Origin: Bacteroidales bacterium
GTDB lineage: Bacteria; Bacteroidota; Bacteroidia; Bacteroidales; F082
Length of the DNA stretch: 45,403 nt
Reading direction: 5' to 3'
Assembly (NCBI GenBank): GCA_015493215.1
Contig: WGDP01000327.1
Location: 1 to 45,403, forward strand
Made by a program: the position numbers and the translations under genes
In this document: positions 1-8,555 of the stretch, piece by piece
How positions within the stretch are numbered: the stretch's first letter is position 1
Layout: the number at the start of each line of letters is the position of its first letter
The notes under the pieces: model-generated
Database searches by the model: none
The model's input: the letters and a program-made list of their open reading frames with translations, nothing else
What the model was told of the DNA's origin: nothing

Positions 1-1397
1 TTTTTTAAACTTTTCTTACTCTTGTTTATGGCTCTTCCCAATGCGGCAAAATGAGTGTGTTTGCTAAATATGGAAAAGAACATCCCAATGCTCATCAACA
101 AATATCCCAGATAGGATACGCCGGTTCCCCAACTGTCGTGGTTTACCGAAAGGATGGTTCCCTGTTCATCGGGGTCGTACGAGGATTGGAAAAAGCGGTA
201 TCCGCGATGGTTTAATACGTGGTTCATATAAATTCTGAAGGGTAGTACCAGATTTTCATCGTGGTCAATTAAAACAACTTCGCTGGCATAGGAAGAGGGG
301 CTGTTTGAGCCGGGATATCTTTCCAGTTGAAACTCGGATAACTTAATGGAGAAGGGCAACTTGATGTTTTTTGAACCGTAACTTAGCGTTACTTTTACGC
401 CATCCACATAAACGGTTTCGCGGGTGCCTTCATAACCTTTGCCACCACGCAAAATAACCTCTTTTTGTTTGCCGTTTACATCAACATTTACTATCAATGC
501 ATCCATCAGAGAGGCCTTCTTCGGGTCGTAAGGTACGTAGGTAATTTTTCCTTTGGGATAAAAATCAGTCAGCACAACAGCCAGTCCGCCAATTTGGTAT
601 AAGTATCTTTTTTCAAGCCGGTGCCATTGGTTGGGTGCCAGCATAACATGCCCGGCAGTTCCCATCGACATGCGCGAAACCGAATCGACGGATTTAAATA
701 GCAAAGTATCATTTTGGTAGTCTAATACAAAGGCGGCGGTAGCATGTTTTTTCCAGCTTACAATATACGAGCCGACCCGTTGCTCCATTCCGGGAGTCAG
801 GTAATAGTTTTGTCTTCCTGTACCTGCCGAGGCCACCAAAACCGCAAAAGGTTCCCCGTTATTGGAAGCTGTAACACTTTCGGTAGCGTTTGGAACAAAC
901 TTTTTGGTGGTGATTGAAACCTTTGCATCGCCCACTTTTATTTTATCGTGGTAATCGTTGGGAGACAACACCGACAACAAAACCTTTTTTTCACTTTTAA
1001 CCGTTTTGCCATCAGCTGTAGCGGTAGCAATTACGTAGGTATTATCTGACAACATCAAATCGGATTGTTCACCCTGACGGATGTGCATGGTTCCTTCAAA
1101 GCTGACAAATCGTGTGATGGCAGCTCCCAAAAGAATGATTAAAAACGCCGCGTGAAAGGTAAAAACCGGCCATTTTTTTAGCCGGTACATTTTATATGTG
1201 AAAATATTACTTACGAGGTTTACGGCCAGCAAGGCCAGTAAAATATCAAACCACACCGCATTGTAAACAACTGCTTTGGCGGCAATGGTACCGAAGTCGT
1301 TTTCAATAAAGGTTGCTGCTCCAATTGAAAAGGCAAATATTAAAATAAGAATTCCCATGGTTTGCATGGAAAAGAATATGTTGGATAATTTTTTCAT
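1..1397 (-). CDS. Cytochrome c biogenesis ResB-like protein (C-terminus outside the window)
   Basis: The reading frame is open from an ATG at 1397 through the left edge, so at least 465 residues are present and the C-terminus is missing. The N-terminus has three hydrophobic segments (about residues 7-27, 45-65 and 78-98), then a long soluble region rich in beta strands, then another membrane segment near residues 440-460. This is the layout of ResB/Ccs1, which with CcsA delivers heme to apocytochromes c outside the cytoplasmic membrane. In Bacteroidetes ResB is often fused to CcsA, and the fused half would lie beyond position 1. The start lies 2 nt after the upstream stop and its AGGAG ribosome site sits inside the end of the upstream gene, so the two are probably translationally coupled. 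ResB identification is by architecture and general similarity only. Confidence 0.8.
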   Translation of the reverse strand, partial: MKKLSNIFFSMQTMGILILIFAFSIGAATFIENDFGTIAAKAVVYNAVWFDILLALLAVNLVSNIFTYKMYRLKKWPVFTFHAAFLIILLGAAITRFVSFEGTMHIRQGEQSDLMLSDNTYVIATATADGKTVKSEKKVLLSVLSPNDYHDKIKVGDAKVSITTKKFVPNATESVTASNNGEPFAVLVASAGTGRQNYYLTPGMEQRVGSYIVSWKKHATAAFVLDYQNDTLLFKSVDSVSRMSMGTAGHVMLAPNQWHRLEKRYLYQIGGLAVVLTDFYPKGKITYVPYDPKKASLMDALIVNVDVNGKQKEVILRGGKGYEGTRETVYVDGVKVTLSYGSKNIKLPFSIKLSEFQLERYPGSNSPSSYASEVVLIDHDENLVLPFRIYMNHVLNHRGYRFFQSSYDPDEQGTILSVNHDSWGTGVSYLGYLLMSIGMFFSIFSKHTHFAALGRAINKSKKSLK

Positions 1398-1399
1398 GA

Positions 1400-2473
1400 T
1401 TACTCCTTTGTTTTAATCAACACATCCAGGGCACCCACCCCGAATTTTGAGATGGCAGCCATCCGGTTTTCAACACCTTCGTAGCTTTCCAGCTCTTTAA
1501 TAATGGCATTTTTTAATATCCCGTTACCAACGCCATGAATAAAGGTAACTTTTTCGTATTCGTTAACAACCGCACTTTCCAATGTTCGTTTGAAATAATC
1601 AATCTGGGTGTTTAGCATATCATGGCTCGACATGCCCAAAATATTATCGACCAGTTCGCCAATATGAAGATCGACAACGGCCTCGTTGATGGCGGTTTTG
1701 TGTTTTTCAATCAAAGGCTTCTCCACCACTGTTTCCGGTTTAGTATTTTTTCCCGAAAACCCTTGTTTTTCTGCGAGCAGGCTGTTGCTAACCGTTTCAA
1801 GTGCATTTTCAGGACTCAGGTTTACAATCAGTGCCTTGCCTCTGAGTAAGCTGCTTGAAGTATAACTTCCTTCCTTGTAAAAGCGGCCGGCTTTTACGTT
1901 AATCCTGCTGTGCAACGGCATAAGTATTTTTTGGGGAGAATCGGTGTGAAACAACATTTGTACATAACCTCTGTTCCAGTTTTCCAATTCATCGCGTTCG
2001 ATGGTTTCAATGGCTATTTTTGAGTCGGGAGGAATGGAGCCGTAGTCGATGCCGGCCAGCTCGTTATCCTGTTCCAAAAAAAGGCTGTATAAAACTTCGT
2101 ATTTGGTGTGATTGATTAAAAAGATGTCAACATCGCCCGTAAGCAACCACTGCTGGTCGTGTGGCTCGTAAGCCAAATAGAGGCCTTTTTCCTCTTTAAC
2201 CTCAAAGTAGGGACTTATCTCGCTAACGCGTTCCGGTTCCTGACTTTCGGGTTGTGCTTCCGGCTGTGGTGCAGGTGGTTTTGAGTAAAACTGATTGGTA
2301 ATGTTTTCGGCTTCTTTAGCCCTGTAGTCGAGAATCAAATCGCTCTCCATAACGGGCATCTCAAACCCACCATCCACTTCAACCTTAACCATTCTGTTGT
2401 CAACTATTGCTGTTACAACACCTCCGCCACTTTCGTTTAAAAAGTTAACTTTATCGCCTACCTTGAATTTCAT
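1400..2473 (-). CDS. DUF2027 and Smr domain protein
   Basis: A 357-residue cytoplasmic protein. The N-terminus (FKVGDKVNFLNESGGG) is a small SH3-like barrel, followed by a proline- and glutamate-rich linker and a beta-rich DUF2027-type region to about residue 240. The last 90 residues form an Smr domain, with VDLHIGEL near its start and the loop FIHGVGNGILK. Smr domains are nucleic-acid binding or nicking modules found at the end of MutS2 and in stand-alone proteins; the role of this Bacteroidetes combination is not established. The ATG at 2473 is preferred because it starts at the conserved MKFKVGDKV. A longer frame to 2515 adds 14 unlikely residues. It shares a probable operon with the ResB-like gene downstream and is divergent from the MbnP-like gene. 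Confidence 0.85.
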   Translation of the reverse strand: MKFKVGDKVNFLNESGGGVVTAIVDNRMVKVEVDGGFEMPVMESDLILDYRAKEAENITNQFYSKPPAPQPEAQPESQEPERVSEISPYFEVKEEKGLYLAYEPHDQQWLLTGDVDIFLINHTKYEVLYSLFLEQDNELAGIDYGSIPPDSKIAIETIERDELENWNRGYVQMLFHTDSPQKILMPLHSRINVKAGRFYKEGSYTSSSLLRGKALIVNLSPENALETVSNSLLAEKQGFSGKNTKPETVVEKPLIEKHKTAINEAVVDLHIGELVDNILGMSSHDMLNTQIDYFKRTLESAVVNEYEKVTFIHGVGNGILKNAIIKELESYEGVENRMAAISKFGVGALDVLIKTKE

Positions 2474-2662
2474 TTTTTCCTTTTTAATAAAAGGCGAAAA
2501 TAGTAATAAAAACAACCGACCATTTTTTTGTAATTAAAAATAATTCTAAATAAACCTTAAAATAGGAATTAGCCCGTGTTCATTGTAAGATCAATAAAAA
2601 TTTGTTAAAACAGGGAACAATTATTGCATGTAAATAGCGTTAAAAATAAAATTCTGTTTGCC

Positions 2663-3469
2663 ATGAAATTTTATAAATACCTTTCCATTCAGCTTTTAGT
2701 TATTTTAACAGCTGTAGTTGTTTTCCAATCAGGATGTTGTACCGGTAAACCGCCCGAACCCGTACCACCTGCGGGATACTTGTATTTATCGTTTCAGCAT
2801 GTGGTTGATGGCAATCCCATTGTTTTCGACACCATGATTTATCAAAACGAAGCGGGAAACCCTTATCTTGTAAGCGAAATACAATATTTTGTTTCAGATT
2901 TCACGCTTTGGAAAAACGGTCAGGCGCTACTGCTCGACAAAGATGAAGATATTCATTATGTTGACACCGATATACCAAAGTCGTTGTACTACAGCCCGTC
3001 GGACAATATTTACGAAGGGGATTATGACAGCCTTACTTTTGTGTTTGGGATTACAGAAGAAAAAAACCGGTCGTTTATGTTTGTAAATCCTCCCGAATCG
3101 TATATGTTTTGGCCTGAACATCTCGGAGGTGGTTATCATTACATGAAATTAAACGGTAAATGGCGCGATACCAATGAAGTGGTTCAGCCATTTAATTTCC
3201 ATCTTGGTATTGGCCAAACCTATGACGCTCAGGGAAACATTACAGGATTTGTTCAAAATTATTTTACCGTTCATTTACCGGCTTCCTCATTTAAAATAGT
3301 GAATGGTTTAACCACAAAAGCAGTTATTACCATGCATGTTGACGAGTGGTTTAAAGACCCCAATACATTTGATTTTAATTACTGGGGCGGCCATATTATG
3401 GAAAATCAGCAAGCCATGCGGGCAGCCATCGAAAACGGACACAACGTGTTTTCCATAAAATTTGAATAA
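2663..3469 (+). CDS. MbnP-like copper-binding lipoprotein
   Basis: A 268-residue exported protein with a hydrophobic N-terminus ending at a cysteine pair (FQSGCC), suggesting a lipoprotein. The mature part matches the MbnP family: a first strand LYLSFQHVVDG, then VSEIQYFVSDFTLW, and a core MFWPEHLGGGYHYMKLNGKW with the conserved Trp-containing stretch. In methanotrophs MbnP binds copper through a kynurenine that its partner MbnH makes from tryptophan. The next gene starts 1 nt after this stop and is an MbnH-like di-heme protein, so the pair is complete, but no methanobactin precursor or biosynthesis gene is visible. An earlier ATG at 2624 would add 13 residues. The 2663 start gives a better signal peptide. 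Confidence 0.8.
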   Translation: MKFYKYLSIQLLVILTAVVVFQSGCCTGKPPEPVPPAGYLYLSFQHVVDGNPIVFDTMIYQNEAGNPYLVSEIQYFVSDFTLWKNGQALLLDKDEDIHYVDTDIPKSLYYSPSDNIYEGDYDSLTFVFGITEEKNRSFMFVNPPESYMFWPEHLGGGYHYMKLNGKWRDTNEVVQPFNFHLGIGQTYDAQGNITGFVQNYFTVHLPASSFKIVNGLTTKAVITMHVDEWFKDPNTFDFNYWGGHIMENQQAMRAAIENGHNVFSIKFE

Positions 3470-3470
3470 A

Positions 3471-4622
3471 ATGTTACGATTAAAAGTTATTGTGCCGGTA
3501 TTTTTGTTGTTATCGGTTTTGTTTTGGGGTTGCCCCAACTCGAAACCCGTTGAGCCTTATCAGCCAACGCCATACACCATTGATATTCCCAAAGGATTTC
3601 CCACCCGGCTTAACATTCCGAAAGATAACCCCATGACCGTGGAAGGAGTTGAGCTGGGCAGATATCTGTTTTACGACGGCAGGCTTTCGGGTCGTACTCA
3701 GCCTGACTCGCTAATGAGTTGTTCCACCTGCCATGTGCAGTCAAGTTCGTTTGAAGCTGGTATCAACAATCCGCGTTTTCCCGGAGGAATTGTAAAAGGC
3801 TTAAACGGTGTGGCAACCCATCATGTGATGCTGCCCATGATTAATTTGGTTTGGAATTTTAGCGGCTATGGTTGGAACGGTTATATCTGGCCTGAAAACC
3901 CGAATCCTAATTTGCGAAACATTGAAGACATGGTATATGCTGCCGTTACGGCCAAAAACGAAATTGATGGCGACACCACGCGAATAAAAAATTTGTTTCA
4001 GTCGATTAAAGGCTATCCCGAACTGTTTGGCCGGGCCTTTGGCAGTGATAAGGTTACCTTTAAAAATATTGAAAAAGCCATTGCCCAGTTTGTACGTACG
4101 TTGATTTCGGCCAACTCGAAGTTTGATAAATATTTAAGAGGGGAGGAGCAGTTAAATCAGTCGGAACTACATGGTTACGTTTTGTTTACCACCGAGCAGG
4201 GTGCCGATTGTTTTCATTGTCATGGTGGGGCGGGTAATCCGCTGTTTACCACCCATCTGTTTTACAACAATGGAAAGGATACTGTATTTACCGATCCCAT
4301 GGACAGGTATGCCATTACCGGTAAAGAGCGTGACATAGGAGCCTATAAAGCAACCACATTGCGCAACATTGAGTTTCAGGCACCGTACATGCACGACGGA
4401 CGTTTTAAAACACTGGAAGAGGTGATTGATTTTTATTCGGAAGGCCTGCACAACAGCCCATACGTTAACCCGTTGATGCACCATGTGGCTGACGGAGGGG
4501 TTCACCTTACACCCACTGAAAAAACAGATTTGATAAATTTTATAAAGACGTTGAGAGATGATAGCTTTCTCACCAACCCTGCTTTTTCAAAACCCGATAA
4601 GTTTCCCGACGACTACAAATAG
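3471..4622 (+). CDS. MbnH/MauG-like di-heme cytochrome c peroxidase family lipoprotein
   Basis: A 383-residue exported protein with a lipoprotein-like signal (SVLFWGC). It has two CxxCH heme c sites, CSTCH in the N-terminal half and CFHCH in the C-terminal half, and the family motif APYMHDGRFKTLEEVIDFY near the C-terminus. The bacterial CcpA/MauG superfamily uses two hemes c for peroxide chemistry. Members paired with MbnP oxidise a tryptophan of MbnP to kynurenine. It begins 1 nt after the mbnP-like stop, which supports that role here rather than generic peroxide detoxification. A TTG at 3462 could add three residues; the ATG at 3471 is preferred. Its stop lies inside the convergent histidine kinase gene, giving a 10-nt tail-to-tail overlap. 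Confidence 0.85.
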   Translation: MLRLKVIVPVFLLLSVLFWGCPNSKPVEPYQPTPYTIDIPKGFPTRLNIPKDNPMTVEGVELGRYLFYDGRLSGRTQPDSLMSCSTCHVQSSSFEAGINNPRFPGGIVKGLNGVATHHVMLPMINLVWNFSGYGWNGYIWPENPNPNLRNIEDMVYAAVTAKNEIDGDTTRIKNLFQSIKGYPELFGRAFGSDKVTFKNIEKAIAQFVRTLISANSKFDKYLRGEEQLNQSELHGYVLFTTEQGADCFHCHGGAGNPLFTTHLFYNNGKDTVFTDPMDRYAITGKERDIGAYKATTLRNIEFQAPYMHDGRFKTLEEVIDFYSEGLHNSPYVNPLMHHVADGGVHLTPTEKTDLINFIKTLRDDSFLTNPAFSKPDKFPDDYK

Positions 4623-7600
4623 TTGCGAAGGATAGCAATTAACTTTCCTTTGGCAATGGGCTTCGAAATATAATCGTCGCATCCTGCCTCCAAGGCCTTG
4701 AATTTGTCATCGGAAAATGCATAGGCGGTTTGCGCAACAATTGGAATGTCAGGATGTGCTTTTTTAATAATTCTGGTGGCTTCGTAACCATCCATAATCG
4801 GCATTTTTATATCCATAAAAATAATATCAATTTCACCGGCCTTTTCGTTGGTAATATCCACAGCCTCTTTTCCTGAAAAGGCATGCATTACCTTAGCACC
4901 CAATTTGGAGAAAAAGGTTTCAAAAAACTGATAATTCTTCTCTTCATCTTCGGCAACTAAAATTACTTTGCCATCGAGCCTGAAATCATCGGTATCTCTG
5001 ACCTGGCTATAGCTGAATGCAGCTTCCTCGGTTTTTTCCAAAGGAATGGTAAAATAAAAAGTGGTGCCTTTTCCTTTTTCGGAAGAGAGCCAGATGTTGC
5101 CGTTCATTTTTTCGATAAACGCCTTGGAGATGCTTAAGCCCAGCCCTGTTCCGGGATAAACTTTCTTGCCATCCGTATCCCAGGTAATTTTGTTAAAACG
5201 CTCGAAAACAAGGTGATGATTTTCCTTGCTAATGCCAATACCCGAATCTTTTACGTAAAACTCTATCTCTTTATCCATTACCCGGTAACCCATTTCAACA
5301 TAACCTTCATCGGTAAACTTTATGGCATTGTTAATCAGGTTAACAAGTATCTGTTTTACCTTGGTCTCATCAAGCATAACTGCCTGTTCGTTGTAAAACG
5401 TATCGGGCGTAAGACGCAATTCAATATTTTTTTTGTTGGCAATAAGCAGGTGTTGGTTGTAAACTGTTTTCATTAACTGATTAACATCCGTTGGCTTTTT
5501 GTGAAGGCTGATTTGTCCAGCTTCAATTTTCGACATTTCAATAATATCGTTTATAATTTCAAGAAGTGAATAGCCGCTGGTATTAATAATATCGACAAAC
5601 TGCTTACGCTCTTCGTCGCCAATTTCTTCATCCTGCAACAGCGCGCCAAAGCCCAGTATTGCATTCATCGGAGTTCTGATTTCGTGGCTCATGTTGGCAA
5701 GAAATGCCGACTTTAATTTGTCACTCTCTTCGGCTTTGTTTTTGGCTTCTACCAGCTCTTTTTGAAATTTAATTTTATCGGAGATGTCGTGAATAACCGA
5801 GTAAAATACCTCTTTCTTTTTGCTGTTTAAAATACCGGTATATAATTCCACATCTTTTACAATACCGTTTTTTAGTTTATGTTGAAACAGAAAATGACTC
5901 TGCTCCCCGGTTCTCACTTTATTGAGGAGTGCTTTAAGTTCATCAGTATGTTTAATGTTAAATTCAAACACCGATTTTTTTACAATCTCGGTATTGGTGT
6001 ATCCGTAAAAATCGCAGGCTGCCTGATTGGCTTCCAAAATATTACCGTTGGCAGGATCGAATATCAGTATAATCGATTTATTTTCGTAAAACAACGATTT
6101 AAAACGATTTTCACTCTCTATCAGCCTTTCTTCGGCCTCACGTTTTTTGGTAATGTCCTCCTTAATCCCAACATAGTTAACAATAGTACCCGAATTGTCT
6201 TTTATGGGTACAATTAAACCCGATTCGATGTAAGTTTCACCATTTTTTCTTTTATTGATAAACTCCCCTGTCCACGAATCTCCTTGCGAAAGGTTTTTCC
6301 ACATTTCGATGTAAGTATGGAACGGTGTTAATCCGGATTGTAAAATTCTTGGATTTTTTCCAATGAGTTCTTTTTCGCTATAGCCGGTAACTTTCTGAAA
6401 AAACGGGTTTACATATTCAATATTTCCTTTTAGGTTAGTAATGATAACCGAAATAGGACTCTGTTCAACAATGGTTGAGAGTTTTTGAATCTCCTTTTCG
6501 CGTGCCACACGCTTTGATATGTCAATCCAAACAACATGAATGACCTCTTTTCCGTTGATTATTAGCAGGGTAAGAGTTACGTGAAGATAAATATTTTTAC
6601 CGTTTTTTGTAGTGTGTATCCAGTCAAAACTGACCGGTCCTTTTTCAATTGCCTGTGTAACATAGTTGCTTGCAGCCTCATGGGATGAAATTCCGCTTTC
6701 CTGAAATTCGGGTGATAAGTCGCCGGGTGTTTTATTGATTATTTCATTTTTGTCGTTATAGCCAAGCAGAACTGCCGCTGCCAGATTGCAATCGATAAAT
6801 TTAAGTTCTTTCGACAGAAGTAACTGAGGGGTAAGCGATTCGTTAAAAATACGTCTGAACTTATCTTCACTCTCTTTTAGCTCTTTTTCGGCTTTTCTTT
6901 TCCCGGTAACATCTTCGATGGATGCCAAAAATGCAATTACGTTGCCTTCATCGTCCAATTGAGGAATGTATTTGGTTATGGTAATAATTTTATGGCCGTC
7001 AGCGCTTATGCGTTCATTTTCAAACTCAATAAGTTCGCCCTTTTTAACAAGGTCTAATTTATCTTTTATGGAGTTGTAATATTCCGCAGGTAAAACATCT
7101 TTTGCATTTTTTCTGATAAAAAAGCTAAAATCCTTACCGTAAAAGTCAGCATATTTCCTGTTTACATATAAAAATTCATTTTCTTTCGAAACATAGGCCA
7201 ATAACGCCGGTACTTTGTCAATAATCAACCGGAGCAATGCCCGTTGTTGTTTAATGTGATATTGATACTCTTTTTCCTTGGAAATATCAACAATAATGAG
7301 CTGATGGCAGGCCTCTCCATCGAAGATAACTCTTTCGGCATATATTTTAACCGGAAGCCTGACACCTTTATCATTTATTAAAACTTCCTCAACGGGATAT
7401 TGTATTTCTTCGCCATTTTCAAACCGTATCATCCTGTCGAGGTTTCTTTCCCGTAATTCGGGGGGGATAAATTCAAAAATATTTTTTCCGATTACATCCC
7501 TGAATCTTTTGCTGTTGGTAAGCTTCTTGCCCGTTTGATTTATAAACCTTATATAACCGTCTTTATGGATTATTAATATGAAAGGCAGCTGATGGATTAA

Positions 7601-8455
7601 CGTCTGGTATTTACTTTCACTTTCGTCCAACAGGTCGCGGGTAATTTGTTCATCGGTAATATCTTTTAAAATAATAGCTCGAAAATTGTTATCGGCAACT
7701 ACTGATTTTAACCTGACCCAGATAACCTTTTTATTGGTTCGAAAGCGAACGGTTTCTTCATTTGCTTCGCCTTTTCTCGTTTTTCTCTGAAACCGGCGAA
7801 GTTTTTTATAGTCGGCCTTTGAGACCAGTTTTTCATAAAAAAACAGGTCTTTTGAAAACACTTCGCGGTTAATGTTAAAAAGTTGAAAAAAATTCGGGCT
7901 TACATAGATAGGTTGTTCCGATCCTCTGTTGTAAATTAGATAGGCCTCATAACTTTGGGAAATAACTTCGGGAAAGACGGCGGACAGGGGATGGTCTTGA
8001 TTCTTTTGCTTTTCAGGAATAATTTTAAATACACCTTCTATTTTTTCTCGTTGCCCGTTTTTTTCAAAGAGCCATGCGGTGTGCATAATTTCAACAATTT
8101 CCCCATTGGGAATATTTATTGTGTTTTTAAATATTTTGCCGTTATTTTCTTTTGGAAAATCAATATACGTTGAAAGGAAATCCTGATAATTGCTGTTTTT
8201 TGCAAGATTTATCAGGTTTGCAAGCGTACTGTTGTTACCAACGGGTAAACCGAATTGCTTGTATAAAAAGTCGATACCAACGATGGTTTTTTCTATAGGA
8301 TTATACGACCACCGGTACACATCTCCAAGAAAATCTTCGGAAGAAAGTATTTTTTGCCAGGATGCTACCTCCTTAAGATATTCAATTTCTGTTTCAATGG
8401 GTTTACTGTCAGATGTGTTGCTTTTATTCAAACCTGTTTTTTTCATGGTTCCCAT
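4613..8455 (-). CDS. Hybrid sensor histidine kinase with about seven PAS domains and a receiver domain
   Basis: A protein of about 1280 residues with no signal peptide or membrane segment, so it should sense in the cytoplasm. By eye there are seven PAS-like units of 110-120 residues between about 40 and 890; the first is the most divergent, and several are closed by the usual D(I/V)T or DIS plus coiled-coil linker. Then come a HisKA domain (FLANMSHEIRTPMNAILGFG, phospho-His near 924), a HATPase domain with N box (LINNAIKFTDEG) and G boxes (DSGIGIS, GTGLGLS), and a C-terminal receiver with FMDIKMPIMDG, phospho-Asp near 1215. No output regulator is adjacent, so its target is unknown. ATGs at 8455 and 8446 are both possible starts; a TTG at 8464 also exists. 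It may be co-transcribed with lon, about 100 nt upstream. Confidence 0.93.
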   Translation of the reverse strand: MGTMKKTGLNKSNTSDSKPIETEIEYLKEVASWQKILSSEDFLGDVYRWSYNPIEKTIVGIDFLYKQFGLPVGNNSTLANLINLAKNSNYQDFLSTYIDFPKENNGKIFKNTINIPNGEIVEIMHTAWLFEKNGQREKIEGVFKIIPEKQKNQDHPLSAVFPEVISQSYEAYLIYNRGSEQPIYVSPNFFQLFNINREVFSKDLFFYEKLVSKADYKKLRRFQRKTRKGEANEETVRFRTNKKVIWVRLKSVVADNNFRAIILKDITDEQITRDLLDESESKYQTLIHQLPFILIIHKDGYIRFINQTGKKLTNSKRFRDVIGKNIFEFIPPELRERNLDRMIRFENGEEIQYPVEEVLINDKGVRLPVKIYAERVIFDGEACHQLIIVDISKEKEYQYHIKQQRALLRLIIDKVPALLAYVSKENEFLYVNRKYADFYGKDFSFFIRKNAKDVLPAEYYNSIKDKLDLVKKGELIEFENERISADGHKIITITKYIPQLDDEGNVIAFLASIEDVTGKRKAEKELKESEDKFRRIFNESLTPQLLLSKELKFIDCNLAAAVLLGYNDKNEIINKTPGDLSPEFQESGISSHEAASNYVTQAIEKGPVSFDWIHTTKNGKNIYLHVTLTLLIINGKEVIHVVWIDISKRVAREKEIQKLSTIVEQSPISVIITNLKGNIEYVNPFFQKVTGYSEKELIGKNPRILQSGLTPFHTYIEMWKNLSQGDSWTGEFINKRKNGETYIESGLIVPIKDNSGTIVNYVGIKEDITKKREAEERLIESENRFKSLFYENKSIILIFDPANGNILEANQAACDFYGYTNTEIVKKSVFEFNIKHTDELKALLNKVRTGEQSHFLFQHKLKNGIVKDVELYTGILNSKKKEVFYSVIHDISDKIKFQKELVEAKNKAEESDKLKSAFLANMSHEIRTPMNAILGFGALLQDEEIGDEERKQFVDIINTSGYSLLEIINDIIEMSKIEAGQISLHKKPTDVNQLMKTVYNQHLLIANKKNIELRLTPDTFYNEQAVMLDETKVKQILVNLINNAIKFTDEGYVEMGYRVMDKEIEFYVKDSGIGISKENHHLVFERFNKITWDTDGKKVYPGTGLGLSISKAFIEKMNGNIWLSSEKGKGTTFYFTIPLEKTEEAAFSYSQVRDTDDFRLDGKVILVAEDEEKNYQFFETFFSKLGAKVMHAFSGKEAVDITNEKAGEIDIIFMDIKMPIMDGYEATRIIKKAHPDIPIVAQTAYAFSDDKFKALEAGCDDYISKPIAKGKLIAILRNYL

Positions 8456-8555
8456 GTTTTCCAATTATAGATTTAATCCCAAATATGGATATATATTTGG
8501 ATTTTTAAAAGTATAAAAAAATGGGAAACAACCGGCTTTTTTAATAAAATATCTT

